Shown in pieces: positions 33,858 through 43,207 of a DNA stretch of 60,924 nt. Source of the DNA: Fimenecus sp045613065. Its GTDB lineage: Bacteria; Bacillota; Clostridia; Oscillospirales; Acutalibacteraceae. The stretch is taken from positions 1 to 60,924 of the forward strand of contig JAZLAH010000021.1 of NCBI GenBank assembly GCA_045613065.1, given 5' to 3'. A program made the position numbers and the translations under genes. Within the stretch, counting starts at the first letter, position 1; every line of letters begins with the position of its first letter. The notes below the pieces were generated by a model, which had not been told where the DNA came from, searched no databases, and saw only the letters and a program-made list of their open reading frames with translations.

Positions 33858-35927
33858 TTATTCTTCGTCAACTTTTGCTTCAGCAATAACTTTTTCAACG
33901 ATATTCTGTGGAGCCTGTTCATAACGAGTGAATTCGAATGAGAATGAACCACGACCAGCTGTTACTGAACGGAGAACTGTTGTGAAGTCGCCCATTTCAG
34001 CCATTGGAACTTCAGCTGTAAGCTCCTGCATATTTGGTTCGTCAGCAGCACCCATACCGAGAACTCTACCACGACGTTTTGTGATGTCACCCATAATATC
34101 ACCAAGGTTGTCATCAGGCATACGAGCAACAAGAGTACCAACAGGTTCAAGGATTGTTGGGTCAGCCTTTGGAATACCAGCCTTATAAGCAAGAGATGCA
34201 GCCATCTTGAATGCCATTTCTGATGAGTCAACAGGGTGGTAAGAACCGTCGTAAAGAGTAGCCTTAACGCCTACCATTGGATAACCTGCAAGAACGCCCT
34301 TAAGAACGCAATCACGAAGTCCCTTTTCAACTGCAGGGAAGAAATTCTTTGGAACTGCACCACCGAAAACTTCTTCTTCAAAAATGAGTTCGTCACCTTC
34401 GCAAGGTTCAAAACGAATATGTACATCACCGAACTGACCGTGACCACCTGACTGTTTCTTGTGTTTACCCTGTGCTTCAGCAGATTTACGGATTGTTTCT
34501 CTGTAAGCAACCTTAGGAACTGTCAAGTCAACTTCAACACCGAACTTATTCTTAAGTTTTGAAACGATAACGTCAAGGTGCTGTTCACCAAGACCTGAAA
34601 GAACTTGTTCTTTTGTTTCTTTGTTGATAGCGAATGAGATTGATGGGTCTTCTTCCATAAGTCTGAAGAGTCCCTGAGCAACCTTTTCTTCTTCACCCTT
34701 TTTACGAACATTAACTGCCATTGAAAGACAAGGATTAGGACAGTTAACACCATCAAGAGTTACGATGTTCTTAGCATCACAGAGTGTGTCACCAGTCTTA
34801 ACGCCTGCAAGTTTTGTAACAACGCCGATATCACCAGCGATAATTTCTTTAGCGTCTTCCTGTTTGCCACCCTTAACAGTAACGATTTTACCCATCTTTT
34901 CTGTTTCGCCTGTACGAACATTATAAGCCTGAGTATCGCCTGCAAGTTTACCACTTACAACCTTGAAGAATGACATTTTACCTACGAATGGGTCAGCAAC
35001 AGTCTTAAAGCAGATTGCTGCAAGAGGTCCGTTAATATCACAAGGAAGAACAACGTCTTCACCTGCTTCATTCTTTGCTGTTTCACCAGCATAACCGTAA
35101 GCGCCAGGAACTGACCAAGCAAGGTTGTAAAGGAGCTGGTCAACACCTGCACATGTGAGACCTGCAACAGCGTAAACAGGATAAATTGAACCATCGAAAA
35201 TACCTGTGCAAAGACCCTTAAGGATTTCGTCAGGAGTGAATGTTTCACCTTCGAAGAATTTTTCCATAAGTTCATCGTCAGTAGTAGCAACAGCTTCCAT
35301 AAATGCTGATGTCATTTCTTCGATAACAGGGTCATTTGGCATAGGAACTTTAGTTGCCTTGCCATCTGCGTCATATTCATAAGCCATACCTGTCATAAGG
35401 TTAACGTATGACTTTGTAATATTACCTTCCATATAAGGAATGATTGTTGGACAAAGCTTGTTACCATAAACTTCCTTAAGTGCTTCAAATGTTTTATAGA
35501 AACTTCTGTGGTCAGAATCAGTCTTTGTAATAGCAAAGAATTTTGCAAGGCCTCTCTTTTCAGCAGCCTTGAATGCCTTTTCTGTACCAACGTCAACGCC
35601 TGAACCTGCACTTGTAACGATAAGAACTGCTTCAGCTGCACGAACTGCTTCAGCTGCACCACTTTCAAAGTCGAAAAGACCAGGAGCGTCAATAATATTT
35701 AACTTTGTGTTATCCCATTCGATTGCAGCCATTGCTGAAGAAACAGATGACTTTCTGCGCTTTTCTTCAGCGTCAAAGTCGAGAACAGTATTACCGTCTG
35801 CAACCTTACCGAGTCTGTCAGTAGCACCTGCTAAATAAAGCATTGCTTCACAAAGAGTAGTTTTTCCTTTTCCGCCGTGACCAAGCACAGCAATATTTCT
35901 GATGTTGTTTGAGGTATAAGCCTTCAT
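33858..35927 (-). CDS. elongation factor G-like GTPase (divergent paralogue)
   Basis: 689 residues with the full EF-G layout (G domain, domains II-V). The GTPase motifs deviate: G1 is GHGGKGKTT, G3 is DAPGLFDF, where Leu replaces the catalytic His of DTPGHVDF, and G4 is TKTD in place of NKxD. This fits the FusA2-type paralogues of Clostridia and other bacteria, not the main translocase. Those are known to have weak or altered GTPase activity; the cellular role is unsettled. It is monocistronic with its own promoter, away from rpsL/rpsG/tuf. Confidence 0.88.
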   Translation of the reverse strand: MKAYTSNNIRNIAVLGHGGKGKTTLCEAMLYLAGATDRLGKVADGNTVLDFDAEEKRRKSSVSSAMAAIEWDNTKLNIIDAPGLFDFESGAAEAVRAAEAVLIVTSAGSGVDVGTEKAFKAAEKRGLAKFFAITKTDSDHRSFYKTFEALKEVYGNKLCPTIIPYMEGNITKSYVNLMTGMAYEYDADGKATKVPMPNDPVIEEMTSAFMEAVATTDDELMEKFFEGETFTPDEILKGLCTGIFDGSIYPVYAVAGLTCAGVDQLLYNLAWSVPGAYGYAGETAKNEAGEDVVLPCDINGPLAAICFKTVADPFVGKMSFFKVVSGKLAGDTQAYNVRTGETEKMGKIVTVKGGKQEDAKEIIAGDIGVVTKLAGVKTGDTLCDAKNIVTLDGVNCPNPCLSMAVNVRKKGEEEKVAQGLFRLMEEDPSISFAINKETKEQVLSGLGEQHLDVIVSKLKNKFGVEVDLTVPKVAYRETIRKSAEAQGKHKKQSGGHGQFGDVHIRFEPCEGDELIFEEEVFGGAVPKNFFPAVEKGLRDCVLKGVLAGYPMVGVKATLYDGSYHPVDSSEMAFKMAASLAYKAGIPKADPTILEPVGTLVARMPDDNLGDIMGDITKRRGRVLGMGAADEPNMQELTAEVPMAEMGDFTTVLRSVTAGRGSFSFEFTRYEQAPQNIVEKVIAEAKVDEE

Positions 35928-36000
35928 AAGCCTTCCCTACCTTTCCGTTAGTATACCATTTATGTGAAAAATAAATAGAATTCTTTAACACATTAAAGGA

Positions 36001-36029
36001 ATTATAGCATAATTGCCTAAATATTGCAA
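36001..36029 (-). promoter_or_regulatory. promoter of the EF-G-like gene
   Basis: Minus strand TTGCAA, 17 nt, TATAAT, followed by a leader of about 70 nt and GGAAAGG before the start. Confidence 0.75.
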
Positions 36030-36085
36030 CTATGTTTTCATAAGTTTTTAAATATATTTTTATTTATACATACTTTCTTTTTCTG

Positions 36086-36114
36086 TTGATTTTTCCATAT
36101 GTCGATTGTATAAT
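36086..36114 (+). promoter_or_regulatory. promoter of murD
   Basis: TTGATT, 17 nt, TATAAT. The -10 box lies after the first in-frame ATG (36106), which rules that ATG out as the start. Confidence 0.82.
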
Positions 36115-36147
36115 AAATATGTATGCGACAAAAAGGAGTTGTGTTGG

Positions 36148-37437
36148 ATGTTACCTCCAATTATTGAGTTTTTAAAAAATAAAAGTGTGCTGATTTTAGG
36201 CTTCGGTCGTGAGGGTCAAAGCACATATAATTACATAAGAAAGTATCTGCCTGAAAAAATCCTTGGTATCGGTGATGGCAGAGAACAAAAAATCGACGAC
36301 GAAAATGTGGAGTATTACTGTGGTGAGGATTATCTTTCTCATATCGGTAAATTCGATGTTGTAATGAAAAGTCCTGGTATCTCATTTGTAAATGTTGATA
36401 TTCCTGAAAATACTTATGTAACTTGTCAAACAGATTTGTTTATGAAATATGCACCTTGTAAGAAAATTGGTGTAACAGGCTCAAAAGGTAAAACCACAAC
36501 ATCAACGCTTACATACAAAATGCTTTGTGCAGGTGGTGTTGATTGCGAACTTATGGGCAATATGGGACTTCCTGTGTTTGATTATATCGAAGAAATGACG
36601 GAGGACAGAATGGCCGTTATCGAGCTTTCATCACATCAACTTGAATTTACAAGAAGTTCACCAAATGTATCAATTCTTACAAATATATATGAGGAACATC
36701 TTGAACATTACAAAGGTGGAATGACAGGCTATGTTAATTCGAAACTTAATATTGTAAGATATCAGAATGAGAATGATACATTTATATATAACGGAACACA
36801 AGGGTTAGAACCGTATTTTGATGTGGATTCTGTGGAATCGACTTCTGTTGCCGTGAAAAAAGACGATGAGTTGCCATTTGAAATCAATAACATCCATTTA
36901 GCAGGTGAACATAACCGTCACGATGTACTTTATGCGTTCACTGCAGCATCGAAATTCGGTGTAACAGCAGAGGATGCCAAGAGAGCTATTGATGATTTTG
37001 AAGGCATTGAACATAGAATGGAAAATATTGGTATATATAATAGTATAACTTTTTATAACGATTGTATTGCCACAATTCCTCATGCAGTTATGTGTGCAGT
37101 CAATGCAATTAATGCAAATACATTGATTATTGGTGGCAAAGATAGAGGAATTGACTATAATGATTTTGCTGTTGACCTTGAAAACAGTAATTTAAGTGTG
37201 ATTATCGGTACAAAAACCACAGGTCATAAAATTATTGATATGATGGTTGAAAACGGTACAAATAAAACTCTTATTAAAGCTGAAAACCTTGAAGAAGCAG
37301 TAAAATATGCTTACGAAAACACTAAAAAAGACGGTGCTTGTATTTTGTCACCTGCTGCTTCAAGCTATAATGAGTATAAAAATTTTGAAGAAAAAGGCAG
37401 ACATTATAAAGAATTGGTTAAGAAATACGGAGTGTGA
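36148..37437 (+). CDS. murD: UDP-N-acetylmuramoyl-L-alanine--D-glutamate ligase
   Basis: Adds D-Glu to UDP-MurNAc-L-Ala in the cytoplasm. 429 residues: N-terminal Rossmann-like domain (VLILGFGREGQST), ATP-binding GVTGSKGKTTTSTL near residue 112, central MurD landmarks such as ELSSHQLE near 160 and GIEHRMENI near 290, and the C-terminal domain. AAGGAG 9 nt upstream of 36148 and the promoter position set the start. It is coupled to the NUDIX gene 3 bp downstream; it is not in a dcw cluster here. Confidence 0.93.
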   Translation: MLPPIIEFLKNKSVLILGFGREGQSTYNYIRKYLPEKILGIGDGREQKIDDENVEYYCGEDYLSHIGKFDVVMKSPGISFVNVDIPENTYVTCQTDLFMKYAPCKKIGVTGSKGKTTTSTLTYKMLCAGGVDCELMGNMGLPVFDYIEEMTEDRMAVIELSSHQLEFTRSSPNVSILTNIYEEHLEHYKGGMTGYVNSKLNIVRYQNENDTFIYNGTQGLEPYFDVDSVESTSVAVKKDDELPFEINNIHLAGEHNRHDVLYAFTAASKFGVTAEDAKRAIDDFEGIEHRMENIGIYNSITFYNDCIATIPHAVMCAVNAINANTLIIGGKDRGIDYNDFAVDLENSNLSVIIGTKTTGHKIIDMMVENGTNKTLIKAENLEEAVKYAYENTKKDGACILSPAASSYNEYKNFEEKGRHYKELVKKYGV

Positions 37438-37440
37438 ACT

Positions 37441-37986
37441 ATGGACTTAACAGAAAAACAAATTAGTTTTGAATATAAATTTCAAGGCAAAATCGTGAAT
37501 CTTCGTGTTGACGATGCACTTTTACCAAATGGCACAACAGCAAAACGTGAAATTGTGGAGCATAATGGTGGCGTTTGTGTAGCACCTCTTGATAATGAGT
37601 ATAACCTTTATTTTGTAAAACAGTTCCGCTATCCTTATATGGAAGTCGTAACTGAACTTCCTGCAGGTAAACTTGAAAAAGGCGAAGACCCTTTTGAAGC
37701 TGGTAAGCGAGAGCTTAAAGAAGAAACGGGTGCTGTTGCAAAGAATTATGTTGATTTAGGAAAACTTTATCCAACACCAGGATATTGTGGTGAAATTATT
37801 CATATGTATCTTGCAACTGATTTGGAATTTGGTGAACAAAGTCCTGATGAGGATGAATTTTTGGAAGTTTATAAAATTCCTCTTGAAAAAGCAGTTGAAA
37901 TGGTTATGAATGGTGAGCTTCGTGACAGTAAAACCCAGACAATGGTTCTTAAAATTTATGTTATGAAGCAGGAAGGTAAAATATGA
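37441..37986 (+). CDS. NUDIX hydrolase, ADP-ribose pyrophosphatase type
   Basis: 181 residues with a complete NUDIX box GKLEKGEDPFEAGKRELKEE followed by TG (near residue 76) and the preceding VTELPAGK, as in ADP-ribose pyrophosphatases (NudF). Hydrolyses ADP-ribose or related nucleotides. The stop overlaps maf by 4 bp. Confidence 0.9.
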   Translation: MDLTEKQISFEYKFQGKIVNLRVDDALLPNGTTAKREIVEHNGGVCVAPLDNEYNLYFVKQFRYPYMEVVTELPAGKLEKGEDPFEAGKRELKEETGAVAKNYVDLGKLYPTPGYCGEIIHMYLATDLEFGEQSPDEDEFLEVYKIPLEKAVEMVMNGELRDSKTQTMVLKIYVMKQEGKI

Positions 37987-38531
37987 AATTAGTTCTTGCA
38001 TCAAAATCTCCAAGAAGAAGTGAAATACTTAGAAATGCAGGCATAGACTTTACAGTAAGAGTTGCCGATGCCGACGAAACAATTCCTGATGGCACAAAAC
38101 CTGAGGATGCAGTTGTGTTTCTTGCAGCAAAAAAGGCACTTGCCGTAGAACGAGCAGACGATGAAACTGTTTTGGGTGCAGATACAATCGTTGTACTTGA
38201 TGATAAGATTCTTGGTAAACCAAAGGATAAAGACGATGCTTATAATATGATAAAAAGTCTTTCAGGCAGAGTTCATTCCGTTTTTACAGGCGTGTGTGCA
38301 GTTGGTAATGGTATGTCACTTACCTTTGCTGAAGAAACAAAGGTAGAATTTTATCCACTCAGTGAAGATGAAATCAATGATTATATCAATACGGATGAAC
38401 CTTATGACAAGGCAGGTGCTTATGGAATACAAGGTCTTGCTTCAAAATTTATAAGAGGAATCCAAGGCGATTATTTTAATGTTGTTGGTCTTCCTGTAGG
38501 TAGCGTTTATAAAAAGATTATAAAAAAGTAA
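37983..38531 (+). CDS. maf: Maf nucleoside-triphosphate pyrophosphatase
   Basis: 182 residues with ASKSPRRSEILRNAG at the N-terminus and the LGADTIV and KAGAYGIQG motifs. Maf proteins hydrolyse dTTP, UTP and modified nucleotides as house-cleaning enzymes; overexpression inhibits septation in Bacillus. Overlaps the NUDIX gene; last gene of the murD unit. Confidence 0.94.
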   Translation: MKLVLASKSPRRSEILRNAGIDFTVRVADADETIPDGTKPEDAVVFLAAKKALAVERADDETVLGADTIVVLDDKILGKPKDKDDAYNMIKSLSGRVHSVFTGVCAVGNGMSLTFAEETKVEFYPLSEDEINDYINTDEPYDKAGAYGIQGLASKFIRGIQGDYFNVVGLPVGSVYKKIIKK

Positions 38532-38539
38532 TAAAATCA

Positions 38540-38568
38540 TTGACAATTTAAGAAAATTGTTGTAAATT
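38540..38568 (+). promoter_or_regulatory. promoter of the paired membrane-anchored proteins
   Basis: TTGACA, 17 nt, TAAATT; a further TATAAT lies at 38576-38581 and may serve as an alternative -10. Confidence 0.6.
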
Positions 38569-38602
38569 TAGTATGTATAATATTGAAAGGGGAGCCCTAA
38601 TT

Positions 38603-39607
38603 ATGGCTAAAAAGAATTTCACACCTGAAGAAATGCAGGCAAAGATGGCTAAAAAGTCTGATAACTGCAAACTTTTCTTCGGAACATTTACAAAAGCATT
38701 GGCAGTTTTCCTTGCAATCGTAGTTGCATGGTCACTCGTAGCAATCGCATTTACTGCACCTTCAATGGGCGGTACAGTTGTTGCTGGTACAGCTACAAAC
38801 AATGATTCAACAAACACAGATAACAACTCAGGTAGCGTTGACGCACCAGCAGACGACGAAAGTCTTCTTGGTGGTGACGAAACAACAGACGTTCCTGCAG
38901 ACGAAAATGCAGATGCTCCTGCAGACGAAAACGCAGATGTTCCTGCAGCTGACAGTGCAGCTCCTTCAACAAAGGCTGACGTTATCAAGTTCTTCAACGA
39001 AGAATCAGCAAAAGCAGCTAAAGGTTCATACAAAGTAAATCGTGTAGGTAAAATCGTTAAGAACATCGACGTTGGTTCAGCAACAAGCGCTCTCAACAGC
39101 ATTATCAAGGGTGTTGACGAAAACGCTTCTCTTGACTCAGTTGTTGGTGGTTTCCTTGGCATCAACAAGCCAATCAATGCTGAAGTTAAGAACGGCAAAA
39201 TCGACGGTGCTGACGCTAAGTATATGATTAAGGCTATGAATCTTACTGAAGCTGACGTTAAGGATTTCGCAGTAAACGGCAATAAGTACTCAATTCAGCT
39301 TAACGCTTGTACAAATCCTAATGCTAACAGTGCTCTCGGTCACGCTTGTAATGACTACGTTACATTTGCAGAAGTTAACCAGAGTATTGCTAACGAAGTT
39401 GGTAATGCAGTTAAGGTTGTTGAAGGCGAATCACAGGCTAACTACACAAAGATTATCTTCACAGCAACAGTTGTTGATGGTAAGATTACAGCTCTCGATT
39501 ACTCATACACATTCTCAGCAACACTTAAGATTAAGCTTGCAATTATGAATGCAACTGGTACAGGTGAAACTGATATCACAGGTAAGTATTCAAACATCAA
39601 GTATTAA
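38603..39607 (+). CDS. membrane-anchored protein with unrecognised C-terminal domain (paralogue 1)
   Basis: 334 residues. A basic N-terminal tail (about 1-30), one transmembrane helix (TKALAVFLAIVVAWSLVAIA), an acidic Asp/Ala/Pro/Thr-rich linker (about 60-125) and a C-terminal domain of about 205 residues outside the membrane. That domain is shared with the next gene (identical segment DENASLDSVVGGFLGI) and, more distantly, with the dockerin protein at 44057. The first ATG at 38573 is rejected, since GGAAAGGGGAG precedes 38603 at good distance. Function unknown; no enzyme motif is visible. Confidence 0.75.
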   Translation: MAKKNFTPEEMQAKMAKKSDNCKLFFGTFTKALAVFLAIVVAWSLVAIAFTAPSMGGTVVAGTATNNDSTNTDNNSGSVDAPADDESLLGGDETTDVPADENADAPADENADVPAADSAAPSTKADVIKFFNEESAKAAKGSYKVNRVGKIVKNIDVGSATSALNSIIKGVDENASLDSVVGGFLGINKPINAEVKNGKIDGADAKYMIKAMNLTEADVKDFAVNGNKYSIQLNACTNPNANSALGHACNDYVTFAEVNQSIANEVGNAVKVVEGESQANYTKIIFTATVVDGKITALDYSYTFSATLKIKLAIMNATGTGETDITGKYSNIKY

Positions 39608-39641
39608 TTCGATTTCTATAGATTGAAGGGAGAAGTCAATT

Positions 39642-40655
39642 ATGGCAAAAAATAAGGCACCTTTAACTCCTGAACAGGCAGAAGTTAAGGCAATGAAAAA
39701 AGAAAACAAATCACAGAATTTTATTAAATTCGTAGCAATCGTTCTTGCTTTCGCACTTACTTTCGGTGTTGTTTCACTCGGTAAGTCAACAGCTGAAAAA
39801 GCTCTTGAAGCAGCAGGACAGAACGTAGTAGTAAATGGTGGTGCAAACGTTCCATCAGATGACGCAAATGTTCCTTCAGACGATACAGTAGATGTTCCTG
39901 CTGATGACACAACAGACGTTCCAGCTGACGACACAACAGATGTTCCTGCTGATGACACAACAGACGCTCCAGCTGACGATGCAACAGATGCTCCTGCTGG
40001 TGACTCAGCTCCAGTAGCTTTCTCAAAAGATAACGCTCACGAAATGTTCAACAAGTGGACAGCAGCTGCAGCAAAGAAGAGCTACAAATTTGCTCGTGTT
40101 TGTGCTTACACACCAGACGGTGCTATCGACGTTGGTAATGCAACAGGTACTCTTAACAAGATTATCCAGGGTATCGACGAAAACGCGTCTCTTGACTCAG
40201 TTGTTGGTGGATTCCTCGGAATTGGTAACAGAGATGGTGAAGTTAAGAATGGTGTTATTCCTGAAGGTATGAATAAGCAGTATGCTCTTAAGGCTATGAC
40301 TCTTACAGCAGCTGACGTTAAGGATGCTTCAGCAAACGGCAACAAGTTTACAGTTAAACTTGGCAACTTTGCAAATCCTCAGAAGGATGGCAAGAATGCT
40401 ATGAGCCGTGCAACAAACGACTTCTTCACACATCAGGAAGTTGTTGACGGTATTGCAGGTCTTACAACACTTATTACTGTTAGTAGCACAGATGTTCAGT
40501 ACACAGACGTTACTCTTGTAGCAGTTGCTGATGGCGACAACCTCAAGTCACTTGAAATCAGCTATGGTTTCTCAGCTAAGATGCAGCTTAAGGCTGTTAT
40601 TACAATCAACGGTCAGGGTAAAGCTACAAACAAGATTACATACACAGTTGCTTAA
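39642..40655 (+). CDS. membrane-anchored protein with unrecognised C-terminal domain (paralogue 2)
   Basis: 337 residues, tandem paralogue of the preceding gene with the same order: basic tail, transmembrane helix (FVAIVLAFALTFGVVSLG), acidic linker and C-terminal domain (about 125-337). The linker holds several 8-residue repeats DVPADDTT (24-bp DNA period, about 39892-40010). GAAGGGAGAAG precedes the start. The two genes probably share one transcript that ends at the terminator at 40679. Confidence 0.75.
   Translation: MAKNKAPLTPEQAEVKAMKKENKSQNFIKFVAIVLAFALTFGVVSLGKSTAEKALEAAGQNVVVNGGANVPSDDANVPSDDTVDVPADDTTDVPADDTTDVPADDTTDAPADDATDAPAGDSAPVAFSKDNAHEMFNKWTAAAAKKSYKFARVCAYTPDGAIDVGNATGTLNKIIQGIDENASLDSVVGGFLGIGNRDGEVKNGVIPEGMNKQYALKAMTLTAADVKDASANGNKFTVKLGNFANPQKDGKNAMSRATNDFFTHQEVVDGIAGLTTLITVSSTDVQYTDVTLVAVADGDNLKSLEISYGFSAKMQLKAVITINGQGKATNKITYTVA
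39892..40010. repeat. 24-bp in-frame tandem repeat encoding DVPADDTT units
   Basis: About five units of an 8-codon repeat (Asp-Val/Ala-Pro-Ala-Asp-Asp-Thr/Ala-Thr) in the linker of paralogue 2; alternate units share synonymous codons, which suggests unit-pair duplication. Confidence 0.85.
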
Positions 40656-40678
40656 TCTGTAGTAAAATCAAATAAATC

Positions 40679-40707
40679 AGGCATCATCGAAAGGTGATGC
40701 CTTTTTT
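40679..40707 (+). terminator. intrinsic terminator of the paired paralogues
   Basis: 9-bp stem GGCATCATC/GGTGATGCC (one G-U pair) with a GAAA tetraloop and six T. Confidence 0.93.
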
Positions 40708-40755
40708 CTGTCTTTTTTCACAAATAAACGGAATATAATTCGGTAAAGTGGAACA

Positions 40756-40784
40756 TTGTAAAGATTTTTAATTTGGTGTATAAT
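40756..40784 (+). promoter_or_regulatory. promoter of the DRTGG/hydrogenase-like operon
   Basis: TTGTAA, 17 nt, TATAAT, 36 bp upstream of the first gene. Confidence 0.78.
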
Positions 40785-40820
40785 TAAATATTATCTGACA
40801 TATGTCGGGAGGTAAACAAA

Positions 40821-41171
40821 ATGAAAGTATATGAAATAAAAGAAATCCTTGATGCAGAGGTTATCTGTGGTGAGGAATTTATGGACAGAGATGTCTATAC
40901 TGCTTGTGGCAGTGATATGATGAGTGACGTTTTAGCTTATGTTAAGGAGCAGGCGGTTCTCCTTTCAGGACTTGTAAATCCTCAGGTTGTAAGAACTGCA
41001 GAGATGATGGATATGCAGTGTATCGTGTTTGTTCGTGGAAAACAGCCTGACCAGAGCATCATTGACCTGGCAAAGGATAGAGATATTGTTCTTATGACAA
41101 CGAAACAAGCAATGTTTGCCTCTTGTGGTATGCTTTATGAAAAAGGGCTTCGAGGAGGCGCAATGAAATGA
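40821..41171 (+). CDS. DRTGG domain protein
   Basis: 116 residues forming one DRTGG-type alpha/beta domain (MKVYEIKEILDAEVICGEEF, then the Cys-containing VYTACGSDMMSDVLA). In Clostridia such single-domain proteins sit with sensory [FeFe]-hydrogenase operons and are thought to be regulatory ligand-binding modules. GGGAGG precedes the start. It overlaps the next gene by 4 bp. Confidence 0.82.
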   Translation: MKVYEIKEILDAEVICGEEFMDRDVYTACGSDMMSDVLAYVKEQAVLLSGLVNPQVVRTAEMMDMQCIVFVRGKQPDQSIIDLAKDRDIVLMTTKQAMFASCGMLYEKGLRGGAMK

Positions 41172-41590
41172 GCAATTTGAAACTCCATTTCGATGTTCCG
41201 GGTGACGATTTCACTCGTGCAGGTGAGGCTTCAGGCTCAGTAAAAAAGACACTTAAAGATTTGGGATTTAATCCTGAAATCGTGAGAAAAGTCGTAATTG
41301 CACTTTATGAAGCAGAAATTAATCTTGTAATTCACGCAGGTGGTGGTGAAATTGATGTTGAAATTTCACCTGATTCTATAAGTATGGTGCTTGCTGACCA
41401 GGGTCCTGGTATTCCGGATGTGGCTCTTGCCATGAAAGAGGGCTATTCAACTGCACCGGATAATGTCCGCTCATTGGGATTTGGTGCAGGTATGGGTCTT
41501 CCCAATATAAAAAAATACACCGATGAAATGAAGATTGATTCAACAGTCGGTGTTGGTACAACAATGTACCTAAAAGTATTTACAAATTAG
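41168..41590 (+). CDS. HATPase_c anti-sigma/serine kinase-like protein
   Basis: 140 residues with the GHKL ATPase boxes: N-box ALYEAEINLVIHA near 60, G1 DQGPGIPD near 90 and G2 GAGMGLPNIKKY near 120. No phospho-acceptor His, so it is of the RsbT/SpoIIAB anti-sigma or Ser/Thr kinase type. Context suggests it transmits a redox signal from the neighbouring iron-sulfur protein. Confidence 0.85.
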   Translation: MSNLKLHFDVPGDDFTRAGEASGSVKKTLKDLGFNPEIVRKVVIALYEAEINLVIHAGGGEIDVEISPDSISMVLADQGPGIPDVALAMKEGYSTAPDNVRSLGFGAGMGLPNIKKYTDEMKIDSTVGVGTTMYLKVFTN

Positions 41591-41600
41591 AGTGATAAAT

Positions 41601-42884
41601 ATGAACGAAACTTATTTTCATTCTGTTAGACTTGATGAAGAAAAATGTAAGGGATGTGTAAGCTGCCTTAAGCGTTGTCCCACAAATGCAATCAGAGTCC
41701 GTAACGGAAAAGCGTATATAATTTCAGAACGTTGTGTTGACTGTGGTGAATGTATAAGGATTTGTCCGCATCACGCAAAATATGCCGAGAAATATTCTCT
41801 TAATGAGATTCTTGATTTTAAATACAGAATAGCGGTGCCAGCGCCATCGCTTTATGGTCAGTTCAATAACCTTGACGACACAGATTATGTGTTGACGGGA
41901 CTTAAAAGACTTGGCTTTGACGATGTTTTTGAGGTTTCAAAGGGTGCAGAGCTTGTAAGTGAGGCAACTCGTCTTATTCTATCAATGACTAAGACTAAAA
42001 AACCCTTAATTTCTTCTGCGTGTCCTGCTGTTGTAAGACTTATAAGAGTACGTTTTCCGAATCTTATTGAAAATGTCCTTGATTTGAATGCTCCTATGGA
42101 AGAGGCAGCTCGTCTTGCTCGAATAAAAGCAAAGCAAGAAACAGGCCTTTCAGATGAGGATATCGGGGTGTTCTTTATTACACCTTGTACTGCAAAAATT
42201 TCATCAATCAAACAGCCTATTTGCAACGGTAAGTCATACATAAATGGTGTTCTTGCTATTAAAGACATTTATCCTGTACTCGTACAGCAGATGGATAAAA
42301 TTATTGAACTTGAAAACTTAAATGATTCAGGTATTATCGGTGTGGGTTGGGCATCTTCAGGTGGTGAATCAGCAGCACTCTTAAAAGATAGATATTTAGC
42401 AGCTGATGGTATCGAAAATGTTATTAAAGTCCTTGAGGAATTAGAGGACGAAAAACTCAATGACTTGGAATTTATAGAGCTTAATGCTTGCTCAGGTGGT
42501 TGTGTGGGAGGACCTTTGACGGTTGAAAATCCTTTCGTTGCAAAGGCACGTCTTCAAAGACTTCGTAAATATATGCCTGTATCCTGTAATCACCTTGAAT
42601 ACGAGTCAATTCCAAAAGAAATGTATTGGGAAAAACCTCTCCTGGCATCTCCTTGGAAACTTGCAGACAATGTTTTTGAGGCTATGCAGAAAATGAGTGA
42701 AATAAAAGAATTGGAACAATCTTTACCGGGACTTGATTGTGGAATGTGTGGCTCACCATCTTGCCATTGTTTTGCAGAAGATGTTGTAATCGGCAAGGCT
42801 GATTTAGATGACTGTATTTTCAATATGAAAAATCGTGAAGGTGCAGTTGTTCCAAAACCTTTTAGAACAGAGGAAAAAGAATGA
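41601..42884 (+). CDS. [FeFe]-hydrogenase-like iron-sulfur sensor protein
   Basis: 427 residues. Two N-terminal [4Fe-4S] ferredoxin motifs (CKGCVSCLKRCP and CVDCGECIRICP), a hydrogenase large-subunit domain with all three H-cluster regions in changed form (SSACPAVVRLI, TPCTAKISSIK, NACSGGCVGG), and a C-terminal CGMCGSPSCHCFAED cluster motif ending in a Cys about 20 residues on. The four cluster Cys are kept while flanking residues of catalytic HydA are not, as in group C/HydS-like sensors; the PAS domain of classical HydS is absent. ATG at 41601 is preferred to GTG at 41592. Confidence 0.82.
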   Translation: MNETYFHSVRLDEEKCKGCVSCLKRCPTNAIRVRNGKAYIISERCVDCGECIRICPHHAKYAEKYSLNEILDFKYRIAVPAPSLYGQFNNLDDTDYVLTGLKRLGFDDVFEVSKGAELVSEATRLILSMTKTKKPLISSACPAVVRLIRVRFPNLIENVLDLNAPMEEAARLARIKAKQETGLSDEDIGVFFITPCTAKISSIKQPICNGKSYINGVLAIKDIYPVLVQQMDKIIELENLNDSGIIGVGWASSGGESAALLKDRYLAADGIENVIKVLEELEDEKLNDLEFIELNACSGGCVGGPLTVENPFVAKARLQRLRKYMPVSCNHLEYESIPKEMYWEKPLLASPWKLADNVFEAMQKMSEIKELEQSLPGLDCGMCGSPSCHCFAEDVVIGKADLDDCIFNMKNREGAVVPKPFRTEEKE

Positions 42885-43207
42885 CAGTTAATAATTTAGT
42901 TGAAAAATTAAATCTTAAAGTATTGGTGGAAGGTGACCAGAACCGTGAAATCACAGGTGGATATTGTGGGGATTTGCTTAGCTGGGTAATGGGCAGAGCA
43001 CAAAGTGGTGACTGTTGGTTTACAGTAATGGGTAACATCAATGCTGTTGCAGTTTCTGTTCTTGCTGATTGTGCCTGTATTGTCCTTTGTGAAAACTCAA
43101 TACTTGATGAGGATGCAAAAATGAGAGCAAAAATGCAGGGCGTTGCAATTCTTTCTTCTGAAGATAATGCTTATGTTCTTGCGAATAAATTAGGTGAAAT
43201 ATTATGA
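42881..43207 (+). CDS. second DRTGG-like domain protein
   Basis: 108 residues with VNNLVEKLNLKVLVEGDQNR and the ITGGYCGDLLSWVMG motif of the DRTGG family. Several Cys residues (positions about 29, 64 and 68) stand out. It overlaps both neighbours by 4 bp, showing a tight operon. Confidence 0.8.
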   Translation: MTVNNLVEKLNLKVLVEGDQNREITGGYCGDLLSWVMGRAQSGDCWFTVMGNINAVAVSVLADCACIVLCENSILDEDAKMRAKMQGVAILSSEDNAYVLANKLGEIL

